Shown here: piece after piece, positions 37,294 to 50,000 of the stretch
Position numbering within the stretch: position 1 is the first letter of the stretch
Layout of the letters: the number at the start of each line of letters is the position of its first letter
From: Sordaria brevicollis
Taxonomy: Eukaryota; Ascomycota; Sordariomycetes; Sordariales; Sordariaceae
NCBI GenBank assembly: GCA_033439795.1
Contig: JAUTDP010000006.1
Coordinates: 2,418,001 to 2,482,000, forward strand
Reading direction: 5' to 3'
Length of the DNA: 64,000 nucleotides
The notes under the pieces: generated by a model
The model's input: only the letters and a program-made list of their open reading frames with translations
Told to the model about the DNA's origin: nothing
Database searches by the model: none
Translations under genes and position numbers: made by a program

Positions 37294-39161
37294 GCGAGAG
37301 GAAGCGATTCGGAGAAGGAAGGAAAGGGGAGAAGAAGAAGTCTATGAACTGGACGGATGGATGAACCGGTCGTGAAGCTGCTGCCCTTGCGGTAGAGAGG
37401 ACGGAAGGGTGGAAACAGTCACGAAATACCCGTGTTTCCAAAAACAAAACCACCACGCACACACACAATTGCAACCCTGTATCGATAGTGTAACGAGCAT
37501 CATTATGTGTTTTCACTGTACAACAGCCCAAATTCAAACCGGACAGGCCACGTTCCAAAAAGGGAAAATGGGAACATGGCCTGGGAGGTTTTCTTTTTAA
37601 AAGAAGCCAACGAGACCAAAAAAGAAGCCCCATGGGGTTTTCATGATGGGATATGGATGCTTGATGACCAATGGGTTATAAGCGGTCCCTGCCCTGGTGA
37701 ATGGTGATGGGCTGAACAGCCGAGATCCGGGGGTGTGCTGTAAATCTCTCTGTATTCCAACATCTCGCTTAGGATCTGTCTAGATTTCCATCGTAGCTGG
37801 GGAGATCATCATCGACGCCAACCTACAACAGGCGAGACTCATGGAGAGGTCATGAGGAAAGAGCGTCATGGGCATGACAGACAGTGGGTTGAGCTAGACG
37901 GGACCAAGCTGTTCGTCTCAATGTCCAATTTTCCATCTCAAATGGCGAACGATGGCATATCAGATATATATAGGTATTTGGCGGGATTCAATTATCATTG
38001 CGGGACCAAATCCAGACGAAGCAAGCTAGGGTTTCTTCTCAAATTATGAATCAGCTCAGACGAATGGATGAATGGTCTTCATGTGTTGAGTGTCTCTTGC
38101 TGCAGTGGTTCAATCTTCAATGTTGTTGGCCTGGACATCAAATCACAGCGAGACATTGAAAGTCCCACCAGGGGGGACATTAGGGGGACATTATCGACCG
38201 TCTCCTTGGCTCCGGTCTAAGCTCAAAGAAGCTCAAAGCGGGGTCCCGTTCCCGCCCCTCATTCCAAGACTCCCCCCACTTACCACGACGGTGACGATCC
38301 AGGAGCCGGCCGCTACCACTGGCTGGCAGCAAGCCTGGGCTAGGAGCCTAGGAGAGACCGCCTACAAGACCGCCCAGGAGTCTCCAGGAGTGTCCCCAGG
38401 AGAAACAACCATGCATTGGACATGCCCCCTACTTTCATCAGAGTTCCGAGATGTTTTGTTGACCTTCAATGGCTTTGAATGGTTGAGCGTGGAATATCAT
38501 CAATAAGACGGGCAGATGGACGAGACCTCCACTATGCCTGACTGCTGCTACCTGCACACCGTATACTTGCAACAGGTGTGTGGAAGGAAGCTGCATTGCC
38601 TGGGCTGCCAGAGGTAGGCTGGTGCCAGCGAGCGGTGCAGCGTGCAGTGACAGCCCAGCGCGGCCCCGGCCAGCCAGTCCAGTCCCCCGTCAACGTCGTC
38701 CCTTGTCTCGACTGGAGTGTGTCAGTGCCAGCCTGGGTCGTTGTCCAGTGTCCATCCGGGGCGAACGTGACCGACGCCGCCTCCTGTCAGTTGTCCTGTC
38801 CACGACGAGCCCAGGTTCCAGTTCCCGCCCATCATCTATCATCTCCCCAAGTGTCCATAGGTCTGGCTACAACCTAATCCACAAGCGATTCCCCATTTAG
38901 TACCAAGTGATCCGCCTTCGACTTCTTTCTTCCCGTCCCATCCCATTCTTCTTGTGTTCTGCTTCTTCTTCCATTTTCATCCGTGTGTTTGCCCTGCTTG
39001 CTATATACCATCACCTCAACAACAACTACCAGTACAACCCCACCACCACCCCCTCTAATACATAACAAGCTCTCTACCTGTAGCTTGTTGTAGCTTGCAG
39101 ACCGCAAGACCCGAATCATTACCTTACCAACAAACCACTAATACCTATCAACACCACAACC
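37294..39161 (+). other. Intergenic, mrpl4 3' region and GDI promoter
   Basis: No gene is supported in these 1.9 kb. The last 280 bases before the GDI start are a clear fungal leader: CT-rich from about 38910 to 39000, then CA-rich with repeated ACCACC. Open frames around 38100-38900 are Pro/Ser/Arg-rich and unconvincing. Confidence 0.4.
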
Positions 39162-40827
39162 ATGGCCGACGAGATCGCCAAGGAGTACGATGTCATTGTG
39201 CTGGGCACTGGCTTGACCGAGTGTATCCTCTCGGGTGTTCTCAGTGTCAAGGGAAAGAAGGTCCTCCATATCGACCGCAACGACCACTACGGCGGGTTCG
39301 TACTCCCCCCCTATCGAATCGAACCATATGACAAAATTCAAGCTAACACGAGACTGTTTTGCGCAGTGAGGCGGCATCCGTTAACCTCGAGACGCTCTTC
39401 AAGAAGTATGGCAACTATACCGCAGGCACCGAGCCTTGGAAGCAGTACGGTCGCCCCAACGACTGGAACATCGACCTTGTTCCCAAGTTCCTCATGTCCT
39501 CCGGCGAGCTCACCAACATTCTCGTTTCCACCGACGTCACGCGTTACCTCGAGTTCAAGCAGGTCGCCGGCTCCTACGTACAGCAGGGTGCTGGTTCCAA
39601 GGCCACCATCGCCAAGGTCCCCTCAGATGCCGCCGAGGCTTTGCGCTCGCCCCTCATGGGCATCTTCGAGAAGCGCCGCATGAAGAGCTTCATCGAGTGG
39701 GTTGGCGAGTTCGACCCCAAGAACTCGGCCACGCACAAGGGTAAGTTTGCGCCTGATACGGTTGCTACGTCTAGTATTCGTTCAGATGGGCTAACAGCGG
39801 GCGCTTTCCAGGCCTCGATATGTCCAAGTGCACCATGAAGGAGGTCTTTGAGAAGTTCAGCCTCGAGACCGGCACCAAGGACTTCGTCGGCCACGCCATG
39901 GCCCTCTACCTCAACGACAACTACCTCGATACCCCTGGCGGCGCCCCTGAGACCATTGAGCGCATCAAGCTCTACGGCCAGTCCGTCGCCCGCTACGGCA
40001 AGTCGCCATACATCTACCCTCTCTACGGCCTCGGCGAGCTTCCCCAGGGATTCGCCCGTCTCTCCGCCATCTACGGCGGTACCTACATGCTCAACACCAG
40101 CGTCGACGAGCTCGTCTACGAGAACGGCAAGGCCGTCGGTATCAAGGCCACCATGGCCGGTGTCGAGCCCGAGATGAAGTTCGAGACCCGCGCCAAGATG
40201 ATCCTCGGCGACCCCAGCTACTTCCCCGACAAGGTCAAGGTTGTCGGCCACGTCCTCCGCGCCATTTGCATTCTCAAGCACCCGCTTGCTAGCACCAACG
40301 ATGCCGACTCGTGCCAGTTGATCATTCCTCAGTCCCAGGTTGGCCGCAAGAACGGTGAGTTGCGCCCGGAACAGTGAGAGAGGAAGTACGGGGACAACCA
40401 CTAACAAACGAACTTTAGATATCTACATCGCTTGCGTCTCCTCCGCGCACAACGTCTGCCCCAAGGGCTACTGGATCGCCATCGTCTCGACCATTGCCGA
40501 GACCTCTGCGAACCACCACCTCGAGCTCGCCCCTGGTATCGAGCGCCTCGGCAAGATCGAGGAGCAGTTCATGGTACGATCCTTCCTCATTTGGATGGTA
40601 CACTAAGAGTTGAAAGGCTAACAAATTACCGAACAGGGTCCCCCATCCCCCTCTACGAGCCCCTCGAGGACGGCCGTTCCGACAACATCTTCATCTCCAA
40701 GAGCTACGATGCCACCAGCCACTTCGAGACTTCCACAGAGGACGTCAAGGATATCTACCGCAGGTGTGCGGGTGAGGAGCTCGTTGTTGAAGGTTTGAGG
40801 GAGGGTATCCAGATGTCGCAGGAGTAA
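39162..40827 (+). CDS. gdi-1: Rab GDP-dissociation inhibitor, with an apparent one-base deletion
   Basis: Five exons (39162-39295, 39367-39740, 39812-40354, 40419-40573, 40637-40827) cover a full GDI of about 465 residues. GDI extracts prenylated Rab GTPases in their GDP form from membranes and keeps them soluble for reuse. Seen are the N-terminal dinucleotide-fold motif [27 protein letters not shown], the Rab-binding region [22 protein letters not shown], and late motifs [13 protein letters not shown] and [12 protein letters not shown]. All four introns are 63-71 nt with normal ends. Exons 1-4 join in frame, but exon 5 can only be read as the family's [10 protein letters not shown] if one base is added in the C5 run at its start. 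Without it the protein frameshifts about 60 residues from the end. Sequencing error is the simplest explanation. Confidence 0.9.
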
Positions 40828-41881
40828 ATTGGGACGCAAGGATCTGGGAAATATTGGGATGGGAGGAAATGAATTACAGGACATCATCAACCTCAAAGAT
40901 GGATAGGGTATATTAAGACAATTTACATAATTTCAAGGTTTTTACACAATCTCATTTGCGGTTTCAGCTGAGTGTTGCAAGTGAAGCTGTTATCAACTTT
41001 CCTCAGGCATGCAATGCAATTCTAGGAAGACACGATATTGAAAACTGGGACATCCAAAAATGCCCGTAGGTGCAAAAGAAAGTGGAACGGTAAAAGACGA
41101 TAATCTCACATCTAATCAAAGTGGAAATGGCCCATTTTGTGCACAGTGATTGTAGACACCGTGGGTTACATATTGAGGTGGATAACCTCCTGGTAGCCCC
41201 TGAGATGAGAGGGAGCTTTTGTCATTTTGCGAACAAATGTCACGGGCCAAACGAAATCATGTTATATCAAAACCTTGAACGCCATCCAAAAGGGTTGAGA
41301 GGACCAAGAAGTAAGTAACGTCCCTCTGTAAGTGTCTTGTTCATATGCGTGACCAAATTTTATCTCAAACCTGGCTTCCCCACTATGAAACTTTGATGTT
41401 GAAGGGTGTCGAGTTATATGAAAATGTTGACAATTATTGAGGTTTCACTTGTGCTGCTGATGTGGATGGGTATGGCATGTTTAAGTAATAAGGAATATGA
41501 AGAGCCTAAAGGGGGAAAGCGGTTCGGTTTGTTGGTCCGTTTGAAGAGTTCTCGTCAGCAAAACCCTTTGGGAGATTTTATCTATGTCCAGCTTGAAGTG
41601 AGGAACAGATTTGACGGATATTGAAAACATCAACAAGACAAGACATAAAAGACATGTTATCCCCATCGAGTACAGTACAGTACAGTACGTAGTAGTATGT
41701 TATATGTTGACATCCTTTTTTGTTTCCCATTTTGCCCAAGAACGCCTCGAGATGGTAGCAGTAGTCTACGTTATAAACATGAAAAAGCCAGAGACCAAAT
41801 GACGCAGATATATGGAATCATGTCCCCCCCAGAAACAGATAGAAGCACAACCCGCCAAAAATACCAAAATATGGGATCCAA
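40828..41881. other. Convergent 3' intergenic region
   Basis: This lies between the tail-to-tail GDI and nog1 genes. It is moderately AT-rich and has no supportable gene. A short tandem array of TACAG (41671-41688) is present on the nog1 side. Confidence 0.4.
41671..41688. repeat. Short TACAG tandem repeat
   Basis: About 3.6 perfect copies of a five-base unit, downstream of nog1. No function suggested. Confidence 0.8.
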
Positions 41882-44410
41882 TTAACGACGCTGGGTCTTG
41901 CCAACAGTACGCTTGCCAGAGAACTGTGATCACGTATGTTAGTAACCGGGTCGTGGAAGTGGAAATGGGAGGAGGAGAAAAAACATACCAAATGCTTGGG
42001 CATGGTAGCACCAATATGCCTGTCGGCCTCGCCGGCTCTGGCCATCCTGTTCATCTTGCGCTGGCCAAGCTTGGCCACCCTCTCGGCCTTGGAACGAGCC
42101 GTCTCCACGTCCATACCAACGCCACCAGTAACACCGTCGTCGCGCCTGTTCGTCGCACCCTGGCCACGCTGGGCCGGGCGAGACTGAGAGCGAAGACGCT
42201 CGGCGGCGCTCTTGGGGGTATCGACATCCATGGCATCGGGGTCCTCGGTGGCGTTGCGGCTGCGGGCCATAGAGCGGCCACGAGTAGGCTCGCGGACCTG
42301 GGCGCGGCCGCGCAGGTTGATTTCCTCGGTGTCGACGCCGAGCTGATCGATGTGGTCCTCGAGCTGGGCGAACGACTTCTTCTGCATTTTCCTGGGGATT
42401 ATGGCGCGGTTCTTGAGCGACTTCTTCATCTTGGCCTCGTTGCGGATGAGCTTGTGCTTCTCGCGGATGTACTCGGCCTTCTGCAGAATCTCCTCCTCCG
42501 ACTCGTCGCCGAGGTCCGAGTCCGACTTGTAGAAGCCCTCCTTCTCGAGGCGCTCCTCCTCCTCTTCGAGAGCGGCCAACTTGGCCTCGATATCGGGGTC
42601 GATGAAATCGTAAACGTTCTTGCCGTCGACAATCTGTTCAAAGCACAATATGTCAGTAACCAGGTTTTGGGTAAAATGAGAACGCGGAAGATACTGACCT
42701 CGGGGATCTTGTCGTACTTCCACTCGGGGTTGGCCAAAATCCAGTTCTCTCTGAGATCGACGTTGAAGACACCAGCACCACCGTTCTGCTCCTCGATATC
42801 CCTGGCCAGAAGCCTCCTCTCGGGGTCGGCCTTGTCGTACTTCTTGAGACCCTTGACAGCCTCGGGAATGAAAGTCTCGCGGACAACACCATCGGCAGGC
42901 TGGGCAACGTGGATACGGGACATGACCTCGGTAAGACGCGAGCCCATGGTACCGTTGCTGCTGGTACCGGCCTTGTACTTCTGGTTAACACGCTCAACGA
43001 GGAGGGCCTCGCACACGACGTTCTTGACTTCCTGGACACCGTCCTGGGTGGCGCAAGAGGCGCGCAAAAGCTGGATGTTGCCGGACTTGGTAAGATCCAT
43101 AAGGTCGGCCTGGGATTCGGGGTCGAGCTCCTCAACAGTCTTGATATCCATCTTGTTCAGGACAATGTAGACCATCTTGTTCTCGAAAAGGGGCTTGATG
43201 GACCTGAAGAGGTTGCACTGGGCCTTGAGCGAGTAACCGCACTGCTCGGAGATATCGATGAAGAACATAACGGCGGCTCTAAGATGGGCGAGAGCAGTAA
43301 CGGACTGCATTTCGATGGTGTTCATCTCCTCGAGAGGGTGGTCGAGAATACCGGGGGTATCGATGACCTGGTAACGGAGGTACTTGTAGTCGAGATGGCC
43401 GACGAACAAACTCTTGGTGGTGAAAGCATAGGGCTCGACGGGGGTATCGGCGCGGGTGACGGAGCGCACGAAAGAAGACTTGCCGACGTTGGGGAAGCCG
43501 GCAACGAGGAGGGTACGGGTGGTAGGGTTGATGTCGGGCAGACGAGCCAAATGCTGGCGGACCTGGTCGAGGTAGGCGAGAGGGTCTTTGAGACGCTTGA
43601 TGAGGGTGGCCATACGACCGAGGGCGGCTCTCTTCAACTGCTTGCACTGGTACAGAGACTGCGAGTACTTGAGGAGACGAACGTAATCGCGAGAGATGGT
43701 CTCAATCAAGTGCTTGGCGGTAGAGACCTGACCGAGGGCAACCTTGAAATGGTCGGCATCTATCCATCATCTTGTCAGCCCTTCATTCCCGACACGACCG
43801 GCGGTTTGCTGCCTGTAGTTGAAGCCGCTTGTCGGAGTGAGGCGTGGGATTCCTACCGTAGAGAATGTTCATCAAATCGCGGTGGAAAGGATGCTGGTCG
43901 GTGAGGACGGGGAAGCTCTGGACGATGGCGCCGAACTTTTCGCTGCATGTTTCCTGCGTGAACTTGACCTTACGGGTGTAGAAGGCTCTAATTCTGCTGA
44001 CTATTTGGTGTCGCGAGTTAATGATCTGTTAGAGTTCTCATATAGGATTTCGTGTGCGAGGAGACATACTCTTGAAACCGGCACGAACTGTTCAAAGTAG
44101 AGGTTAGCGATCATGTCCATGGTTCACGTGTTCGTCCGGACTGTACATACTCTGAGTCGGCAAGCGACGCTGTGTCCTCCTGTTGAACGGTTAATATCCA
44201 ACATCATGCTATCCAACCCATCGGATTCAAACTCGGATGTTTTGTATCGTCGTGGTCGTCGGGGGGTCGTCGATGTCGACTTACGAGAGGATGATATCGA
44301 TGAATTCCTGTGCCCTGTAGAAGTGTGTTAGCAACGTCAATGAACAATAATCCAATCCAATATCCAACATGAACTTACGTAGGCACAGGGGCAATGTCCT
44401 TCCACGTCAT
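41882..44410 (-). CDS. nog1: Nucleolar GTP-binding protein 1 (60S assembly GTPase)
   Basis: Eight exons on the minus strand (44410-44379, 44314-44285, 44179-44151, 44087-44070, 44000-43857, 43759-42699, 42633-41989, 41923-41882) total 2001 bases, 666 residues. The N terminus [20 protein letters not shown] is split over the first exons and matches Nog1 exactly where expected. The GTPase has G1 GFPNVGKSS (about residues 172-180), G3 DTPG in [17 protein letters not shown], and G4 NKMD. The C terminus is basic ([19 protein letters not shown]). Nog1 binds pre-60S particles from nucleolus to cytoplasm and is essential in yeast. Exons 2-4 are only 30, 29 and 18 nt, so automatic gene finders may miss the N terminus. 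The gene is head-to-head with ura-5. Confidence 0.95.
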
Positions 44411-44977
44411 TTTGAGTATAGATGTCAAGCACTTGCTAGTGAGAAAATCTCGAACAGAAAGTGCAAGACAATGATGAGGATGGGACGGTCTGAAGGATAG
44501 GGACCGGCTGCGGGGGCGGTGTTGGAGGGCGACGGGAGGCGCTGTGCTGCCAAAGTCTACTTCGAAATATTTTTCCAGCGGCTGCTCCAATCGATAAGAT
44601 AAGCAGACTGCCAAAGTGTGAAAAGTGGATCGACTTGTGCGCCTGCCAAGACACCCTGCCAAGGGGTGGGATTCGGCTAGGATTTGGGATTTTCTCACCC
44701 CACACTTTTCCAGGGACCCCACCAGCCGATGACCGGGCTTCGCGGGCCTGGCTCCTTGTATTGGCCCACTCGTAACCCACCATCTAAGTTGACTCAATTG
44801 AAAGACTTCCGCGTGTGACGGCAGGAACTGATCTCTTCTGCCCCTCCATTTTTCTTCAATTCTCTCAGGTTCCTTCATCTTTTGCTCAGACGTCAACATT
44901 CTTAATCTAGCATCAATCCATCTTTCTTCTTCAAGTTTCATTTTCAATTCCTAGATACCCTTCCTCTTACCAGCACA
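44411..44977. promoter_or_regulatory. Divergent promoter between nog1 and ura-5
   Basis: 567 bases separate the start codons. The ura-5 side is CT-rich (about 44840-44955). No coding frame inside is convincing. No TATA box stands out on either side. Confidence 0.45.
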
Positions 44978-45679
44978 ATGGCCGCTCTCTCCCCTTACAA
45001 GGCTGATTTCCTCAAGGCCTCCATCGAAGGCGGCGTCCTCAAGTTCGGCAGCTTCGAGCTCAAGTCCAAGCGCATCTCCCCGTACTTCTTCAACGCCGGC
45101 GACTTCTACCGTGCCGACCTCCTCCAGGCCATCTCTACTGCCTACGCCAAGTGCATCATTGAAGCCCACAAGAGCGGCCAGCTTGATTTCGACATTGTCT
45201 TCGGCCCCGCTTACAAGGGCATCCCCCTCGCTACCGCTGCCACCGACAAGCTTGCCCAGCTTGACCCCGAGACCTACGGCAAGATCTGCTACTCGTTCGA
45301 CCGCAAGGAGGCCAAGGACCATGGCGAGGGTGGTAACATTGTTGGCGCCCCCTTGAAGGGCAAGAGAATCCTCATTGTTGACGATGTCATCACTGCTGGC
45401 ACTGCTAAACGTGAGGCTATTGCCAAGATCGAGAAGGAGGGTGGCATTGTTGCTGGTATTGTTGTTGCTCTCGATCGCATGGAGAAGCTCCCTGCCGCCG
45501 ATGGTGACGACAGCAAGCCCGGGCCCAGTGCCATGGGCGAGCTCCGCAAGGAGTATGGCATTCCCATCTTTGCCATCCTTACTCTGGACGACATCATCGA
45601 GGGCATGAGAGGCCTTGCTTCTCCCGAGGACGTCAAGAAGACGGAGGAGTACCGCGCCAAGTACAAGGCTAGCGACTAA
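44978..45679 (+). CDS. ura-5: Orotate phosphoribosyltransferase
   Basis: One uninterrupted exon encodes 233 residues, the normal fungal length. The enzyme joins orotate to PRPP to give orotidine 5'-phosphate, the fifth step of pyrimidine synthesis, in the cytosol. The PRPP-binding motif [13 protein letters not shown] is at about residues 131-143, the flexible catalytic loop [12 protein letters not shown] at 108-119, and the substrate-binding stretch [11 protein letters not shown] at 33-43. The sequence reads like the Neurospora/Sordaria ura5 product. Codon use is strongly C-ending, consistent with good expression. Confidence 0.97.
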   Translation: MAALSPYKADFLKASIEGGVLKFGSFELKSKRISPYFFNAGDFYRADLLQAISTAYAKCIIEAHKSGQLDFDIVFGPAYKGIPLATAATDKLAQLDPETYGKICYSFDRKEAKDHGEGGNIVGAPLKGKRILIVDDVITAGTAKREAIAKIEKEGGIVAGIVVALDRMEKLPAADGDDSKPGPSAMGELRKEYGIPIFAILTLDDIIEGMRGLASPEDVKKTEEYRAKYKASD

Positions 45680-45951
45680 AACGCTGGAATTGAACTCTAT
45701 AAAAGTAACATGTATTTCACAGGTACGTTCCCCCCAAACCATGACTATAGCCACAAAAGCAAACTGTGGCTGACACTCCAGAAGAAGAAGAAAATGGGGT
45801 TGTCAGGTTCTATTTGCGCATCCAATGAAGTTATCCGCCGACTTTGGGATCCTTTAGAAGATCTGATCTGGATCCAACGATTTTGGTGCCCTGCACCAGT
45901 TCATTGTTGGCTTCAGGAATTTTGCCGTTCTGGAATACCATATGATACCCA

Positions 45952-47012
45952 CTAGGACGGGGTTTTGACGGCTTTCTCTTCATAATTCGTTAAGTCGATG
46001 ACCTGCAGAACCGGTGAATTTCGAGAACTTCGACAACCTTTCGAGGATGTTCAAGGATCGTGACTCACCATGTCATGCCATCCACCACCTCCGAATTCGG
46101 CGGGGCTCTTGCCGATACACTTGAACCCAAGCCGCTCATAGTAGGAAACAAGGTACTGTATCTCTGGTTAACGTCTTCGTCCTCGAGGTAAGCCAAAGAA
46201 CATGAATTGGTCCTCACATCTTGACATATCAACGCCACACGATCAGCCAACCCAGCGTTCTTCAACTGTTGCAGGTAGGCCTTGACAATCATCTGGCCAA
46301 TTCCACACCCATGAAGCTTTGGAGCCACGGCCAAAGAGTGCATCGCAACAGTTCGTCCGCCCTCCTGGTGTCCTACGTCTGCCGACCGGCCGCGACGAGT
46401 GCGCCAGTCTTTGGGATAGTCCATATCCTTGTCTGTGATGGTGTCTCCGGCGCAGCGCGTAGACACGATATGTGCCACCAGTACGCTCTTTGCGCCATTG
46501 GGACGATCGGTCTCAACAGGCTTGGCAGTGTCCAAGGTTTCGATTGTCCAGTTCTTGGCCTTCTCTGGCACAACTGTGCAAAAGACACCGAGGCTCAGCT
46601 CGGGACAGGTTGAAAGTCGGTAGTCGAACTGCGGTTGCTGTCAGTCAAAGGTTGGCTCTGGCGCATACTGCCCCATATTGGGCCAAGGTGAACTCGCCTT
46701 CTCAGGTGTAGCTCTGTGTGCTGGGTCCGGAAAGGCCGCATTTTCCAGGGCAATGCATGATTCATAGTCAGACTTGCTGAGGGGTCTGATGTTGGGGTGG
46801 AAGGTGAAGGGGAATGCTCGCTGCAGACGAGCTTGTGGGCTCTCCCTAGCTTCCCGCCTCTCCTTGCTGATGGTCTTTTGCAACTTGACGAAATCGCTAT
46901 CGGCATCCGAGGACTCGTCAATGGCGTTATCTGAAATCCGATGAAACATTTGCGGTCGGTTGGCGTTGGACGCCTCGATGGACGATGGAGGTTCTCGCTC
47001 TGTGGCCGCCAT
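45952..47012 (-). CDS. GNAT-family N-acetyltransferase, arylalkylamine/polyamine type
   Basis: Four exons on the minus strand (47012-46698, 46628-46218, 46155-46069, 46002-45952) give 287 residues. The domain opens with NIRPLSKSDYESCIALENAAFP, then ATPEKFDYRLSTCPELSLGVF, which across a GC-AG intron matches the fungal AANAT-like pattern. The acetyl-CoA loop is HSLAVAPKLHGCGIGQMIV (glycines 212, 214, 216), and the last third reads YLVSYYERLGFKCIGKSPAEFGGGGWHDM (given in part by its ends). It resembles yeast Paa1, which acetylates polyamines and arylalkylamines; the real substrate is unknown. The start is taken at MAATERE; an in-frame ATG 43 codons upstream (47141) would add an Arg/Ser-rich, possibly mitochondrial, extension. 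A final 16-residue exon after donor GTGAGT is the least certain part. Confidence 0.85.
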
Positions 47013-50000
47013 GTTTGATTCTCGTGACTCAAGCCTCTCCAAGATGTTGGATGCGAAAGAGCCGAGATTCGATCTTTGAGGTGGTTGGTTAACCCAATAT
47101 CGTGATGCGAAGAGTCGAGGCCTGGTGAGGGGTTGAACCAAGCAAGCAAAAAGTCCAGGTATGGCGATTGGAAAGAAAAGCTATCGTTGACGCAAGACAA
47201 GCGAGAAAAAAAGAGGCTCCAGCGGCTTGCTCACCAGTCACAAAAGATTCTGGAAAAAAGGAATGTGGGGACGAAGCTGCTGTGGGTGGGTGATGTGAGA
47301 TGGATAGTGAATGTTTGCTTCCTTTTTCTTGCATTCGGCTTTTAAACTAAACCGACCGACGTCCGTCTATGACCAGGTGACCCGACGGGGAGTGAGTGAG
47401 TGTACTGCAAGCAACTGAAAAAGGGTTGGTACCAATGGATTGGACCCCAACTTGAAGCAGTGTATGTCCCAGGTCCCCCATTGCAGTGTGGAGGTACATA
47501 TAGAACGTCCAGAAAGTCCCAAGGAAAACTGAAGATGGATCGTCGTTGTCTAAACACCTGACGATCCAAGCTCCCCCAATCTTAGAGCAGACAACCAATG
47601 ACTATCAATCCCTCTCCGCGTGACCTTTTCTTTGACAGGTACACACACACACGCCTTGCAACACTGCAGTGCCCCCGGGGAACGTATGAGGGGTTCCCCC
47701 CTTTTGCTCTTCCTTGGGTCCAGTTTGGATTGGCGAATTGTCAGATCGCTTGGTGTCACTAGAGGAGTTACTCGAGGAGCTCCATCGAGTAAAACTGACA
47801 AGAGAAGAATAATCCAGGGCAAGACCATGACCCTGGGTCCTTCTCCAGATGTATGGATAGACATACTTGTGTAGCTCACATGGCTATTCTGCCCCCGATT
47901 TACAACGGCACATGAACAGAAAAGAAATCGAAGCGAAATCTTCTCGACTAGAAATGTCTTCAGTCTATTCATCCACCCCCACCAAACTTGCAAAGCTCGC
48001 AAGCTTCCACCGCCATCATCCATCACATTCCAATGCCATGACTCAAAGAGCTCGAAGAAGCAAAGAGCTAAGAGCTAGGAGCTTTGACATCGGGATTCCG
48101 AAACCAACCCCCCACCTCAATTCCTGTCAAGCTTTTGCCTTATTCAAGAGCTCCCAAGCCCTCCAAGTCTGTTTGAAACTGAAGCTATTTTCTTACTTTT
48201 CCGTCTGGGCCGTCAGTGCTGTGTCTGGGCAATGTCTTTCCAGGACTTCCCTTCCTGTCAAATACTCAATTGAGCTTCGAGGTATCCACTTTACTCAGTG
48301 AAATGGTTGCGGAGCTTACAGTGCGTTGACGTCACTGGGATGGAGGGTCCAGTAAGATGGCAAAACAACATCTTGACTGTTCAAGATAGTAACCACCTCT
48401 GTGAAATGAATACGAAGAGACAGTAAATTCAAATCCTTCCAATTGATCAGCATAAATTGTAGCTGCCTTTATTGAGAATCAGGTAAGAACAGAGGGATGC
48501 ACAGGGTCAGGTCGGGTGGGGGATGCTCAACTGCGCCCTCCAACTTTTTAGTGCACAGTGTTTCGCGATAAGGAGGCTTGGAGCGGGGCAAGATGCCTGC
48601 GATAAGGGAGGTTTGAGGACCTTTACGGCCTCCAAGTTCAAGGGAAGATTCTTCAAAGCTCATCGACACACATGATGCTTCAAAGAGTGATTGAGAGAGA
48701 GGCTTGGTAAGAGTCCTAGAGAAACACAACAAGACTTCCAGATGAAAAGAAAGCCACCACTCGCGAATATTTGAGGCTCTAACGTAGTGTCCAGGAGCTA
48801 CGTTCCGCAGTGACAGCTCTCGTCACATCGCCAACATCACAAGGGAGAAAGTTATCCATGATGTTTGATGTTTGCTGTCATGATCATCAGCTGTTGGATA
48901 GAGCACACTTGTACTTCCGTGCCCAGATTACTCATTATCACGACTCCCAGCACGCCAAAGAGCCGCCACTATCACCGGCAGTGAGATCCCCCACTACTTG
49001 CCCGCAAGTTTTCAAACGGTACGTCCAGATAGTCCAGCTGAGTTGTCCGGCCAGCCCCCGAGCCTCACCGGTCAACTTCATTAGGGAATAACCTCAAAGG
49101 GCGCCAACGTGCAGAGCATTGGGCTGTCCACAAGTCCCGGCGAACTAAAGCTTGGAATTTCGGCCCCCGGAACGCCGTCAGATACCGAAGCGGATGAAAT
49201 GGCAGGTCGGGCTGGACAGTCTGGGCGGGTGGAAAGCCTTGTATGCGAGCTATCGGAGCTCGGGGAAGAACCGGAGACGTTCAATGTCAACCCGACTGTA
49301 GGTGGGCTATACAGAGTTCTGAGAATCAAAGATGGGCTTACAAGGCTTGGATGTCGTATACTTTTTGCTTATTCCATCTTATTCGCCTCCAAAAGAGAAG
49401 CCTCTACGGACTTCTTCCAACTTCCATTGCGTAATTCCTCGCCGAAAAACTAGCCAGGCACGGCGTGAGAATGACAGTCAGTTCCAAATTTGATCACGGG
49501 CAGAAATCGCTGAGGTGTCTGTTGTTGCGGGACTCACAAGACGACGTCCCACTGTCGGTTTACCGCAAGGAACCAACCACTTTCATGTGGGAACTTCCGA
49601 ATTGAGCCTCATGCCTTTCGGCAGATTCGCGAGCATCCACTGGAAGCGGAGAGTCCTTAAAGGCTGGCATGATGGAAGGAGACAAGTCATCTCAACTTGT
49701 TCCAAAAAGAGAAAAGAGGACAGTTGTCTAGCAAAGAACACAAATAGGAAACAGGACGGTTGTCATCTCAACCCGATCCTGCGCGCAAGATGGAAACCGA
49801 GCTTTTGTTTACCTCTACATGATCGTGATGCTTTCACCAGGCCAATGTAGGCTTAGCTTAGACCCACTGGCAGCTGGAGTTTGATGTCAGATGGACAAGC
49901 CGGTTGCAGTTACCTTGGTACCTGTCGTCTTCAGGGGCGCGGCCAACTGCTATTCTCAGGTTACAGTGGAAGTTGCAAGGCAACTTTGACGGACCCAATT

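Noticed and set aside
39574..40407. 277-codon frame antisense to the GDI gene
   Set aside because: Shadow of the GDI coding exons; no recognisable motif.
41812..43904. Two long plus-strand frames antisense to nog1
   Set aside because: nog1 is unmistakable on the other strand; these are shadows of its codon bias.
44951..45754. 267-codon frame antisense to ura-5
   Set aside because: Shadow of ura-5; low-complexity translation.
49081..49453. Overlapping open frames on both strands between the acetyltransferase and ddi1
   Set aside because: Both strands read equally well and neither has splice signals, domain or strong codon bias.
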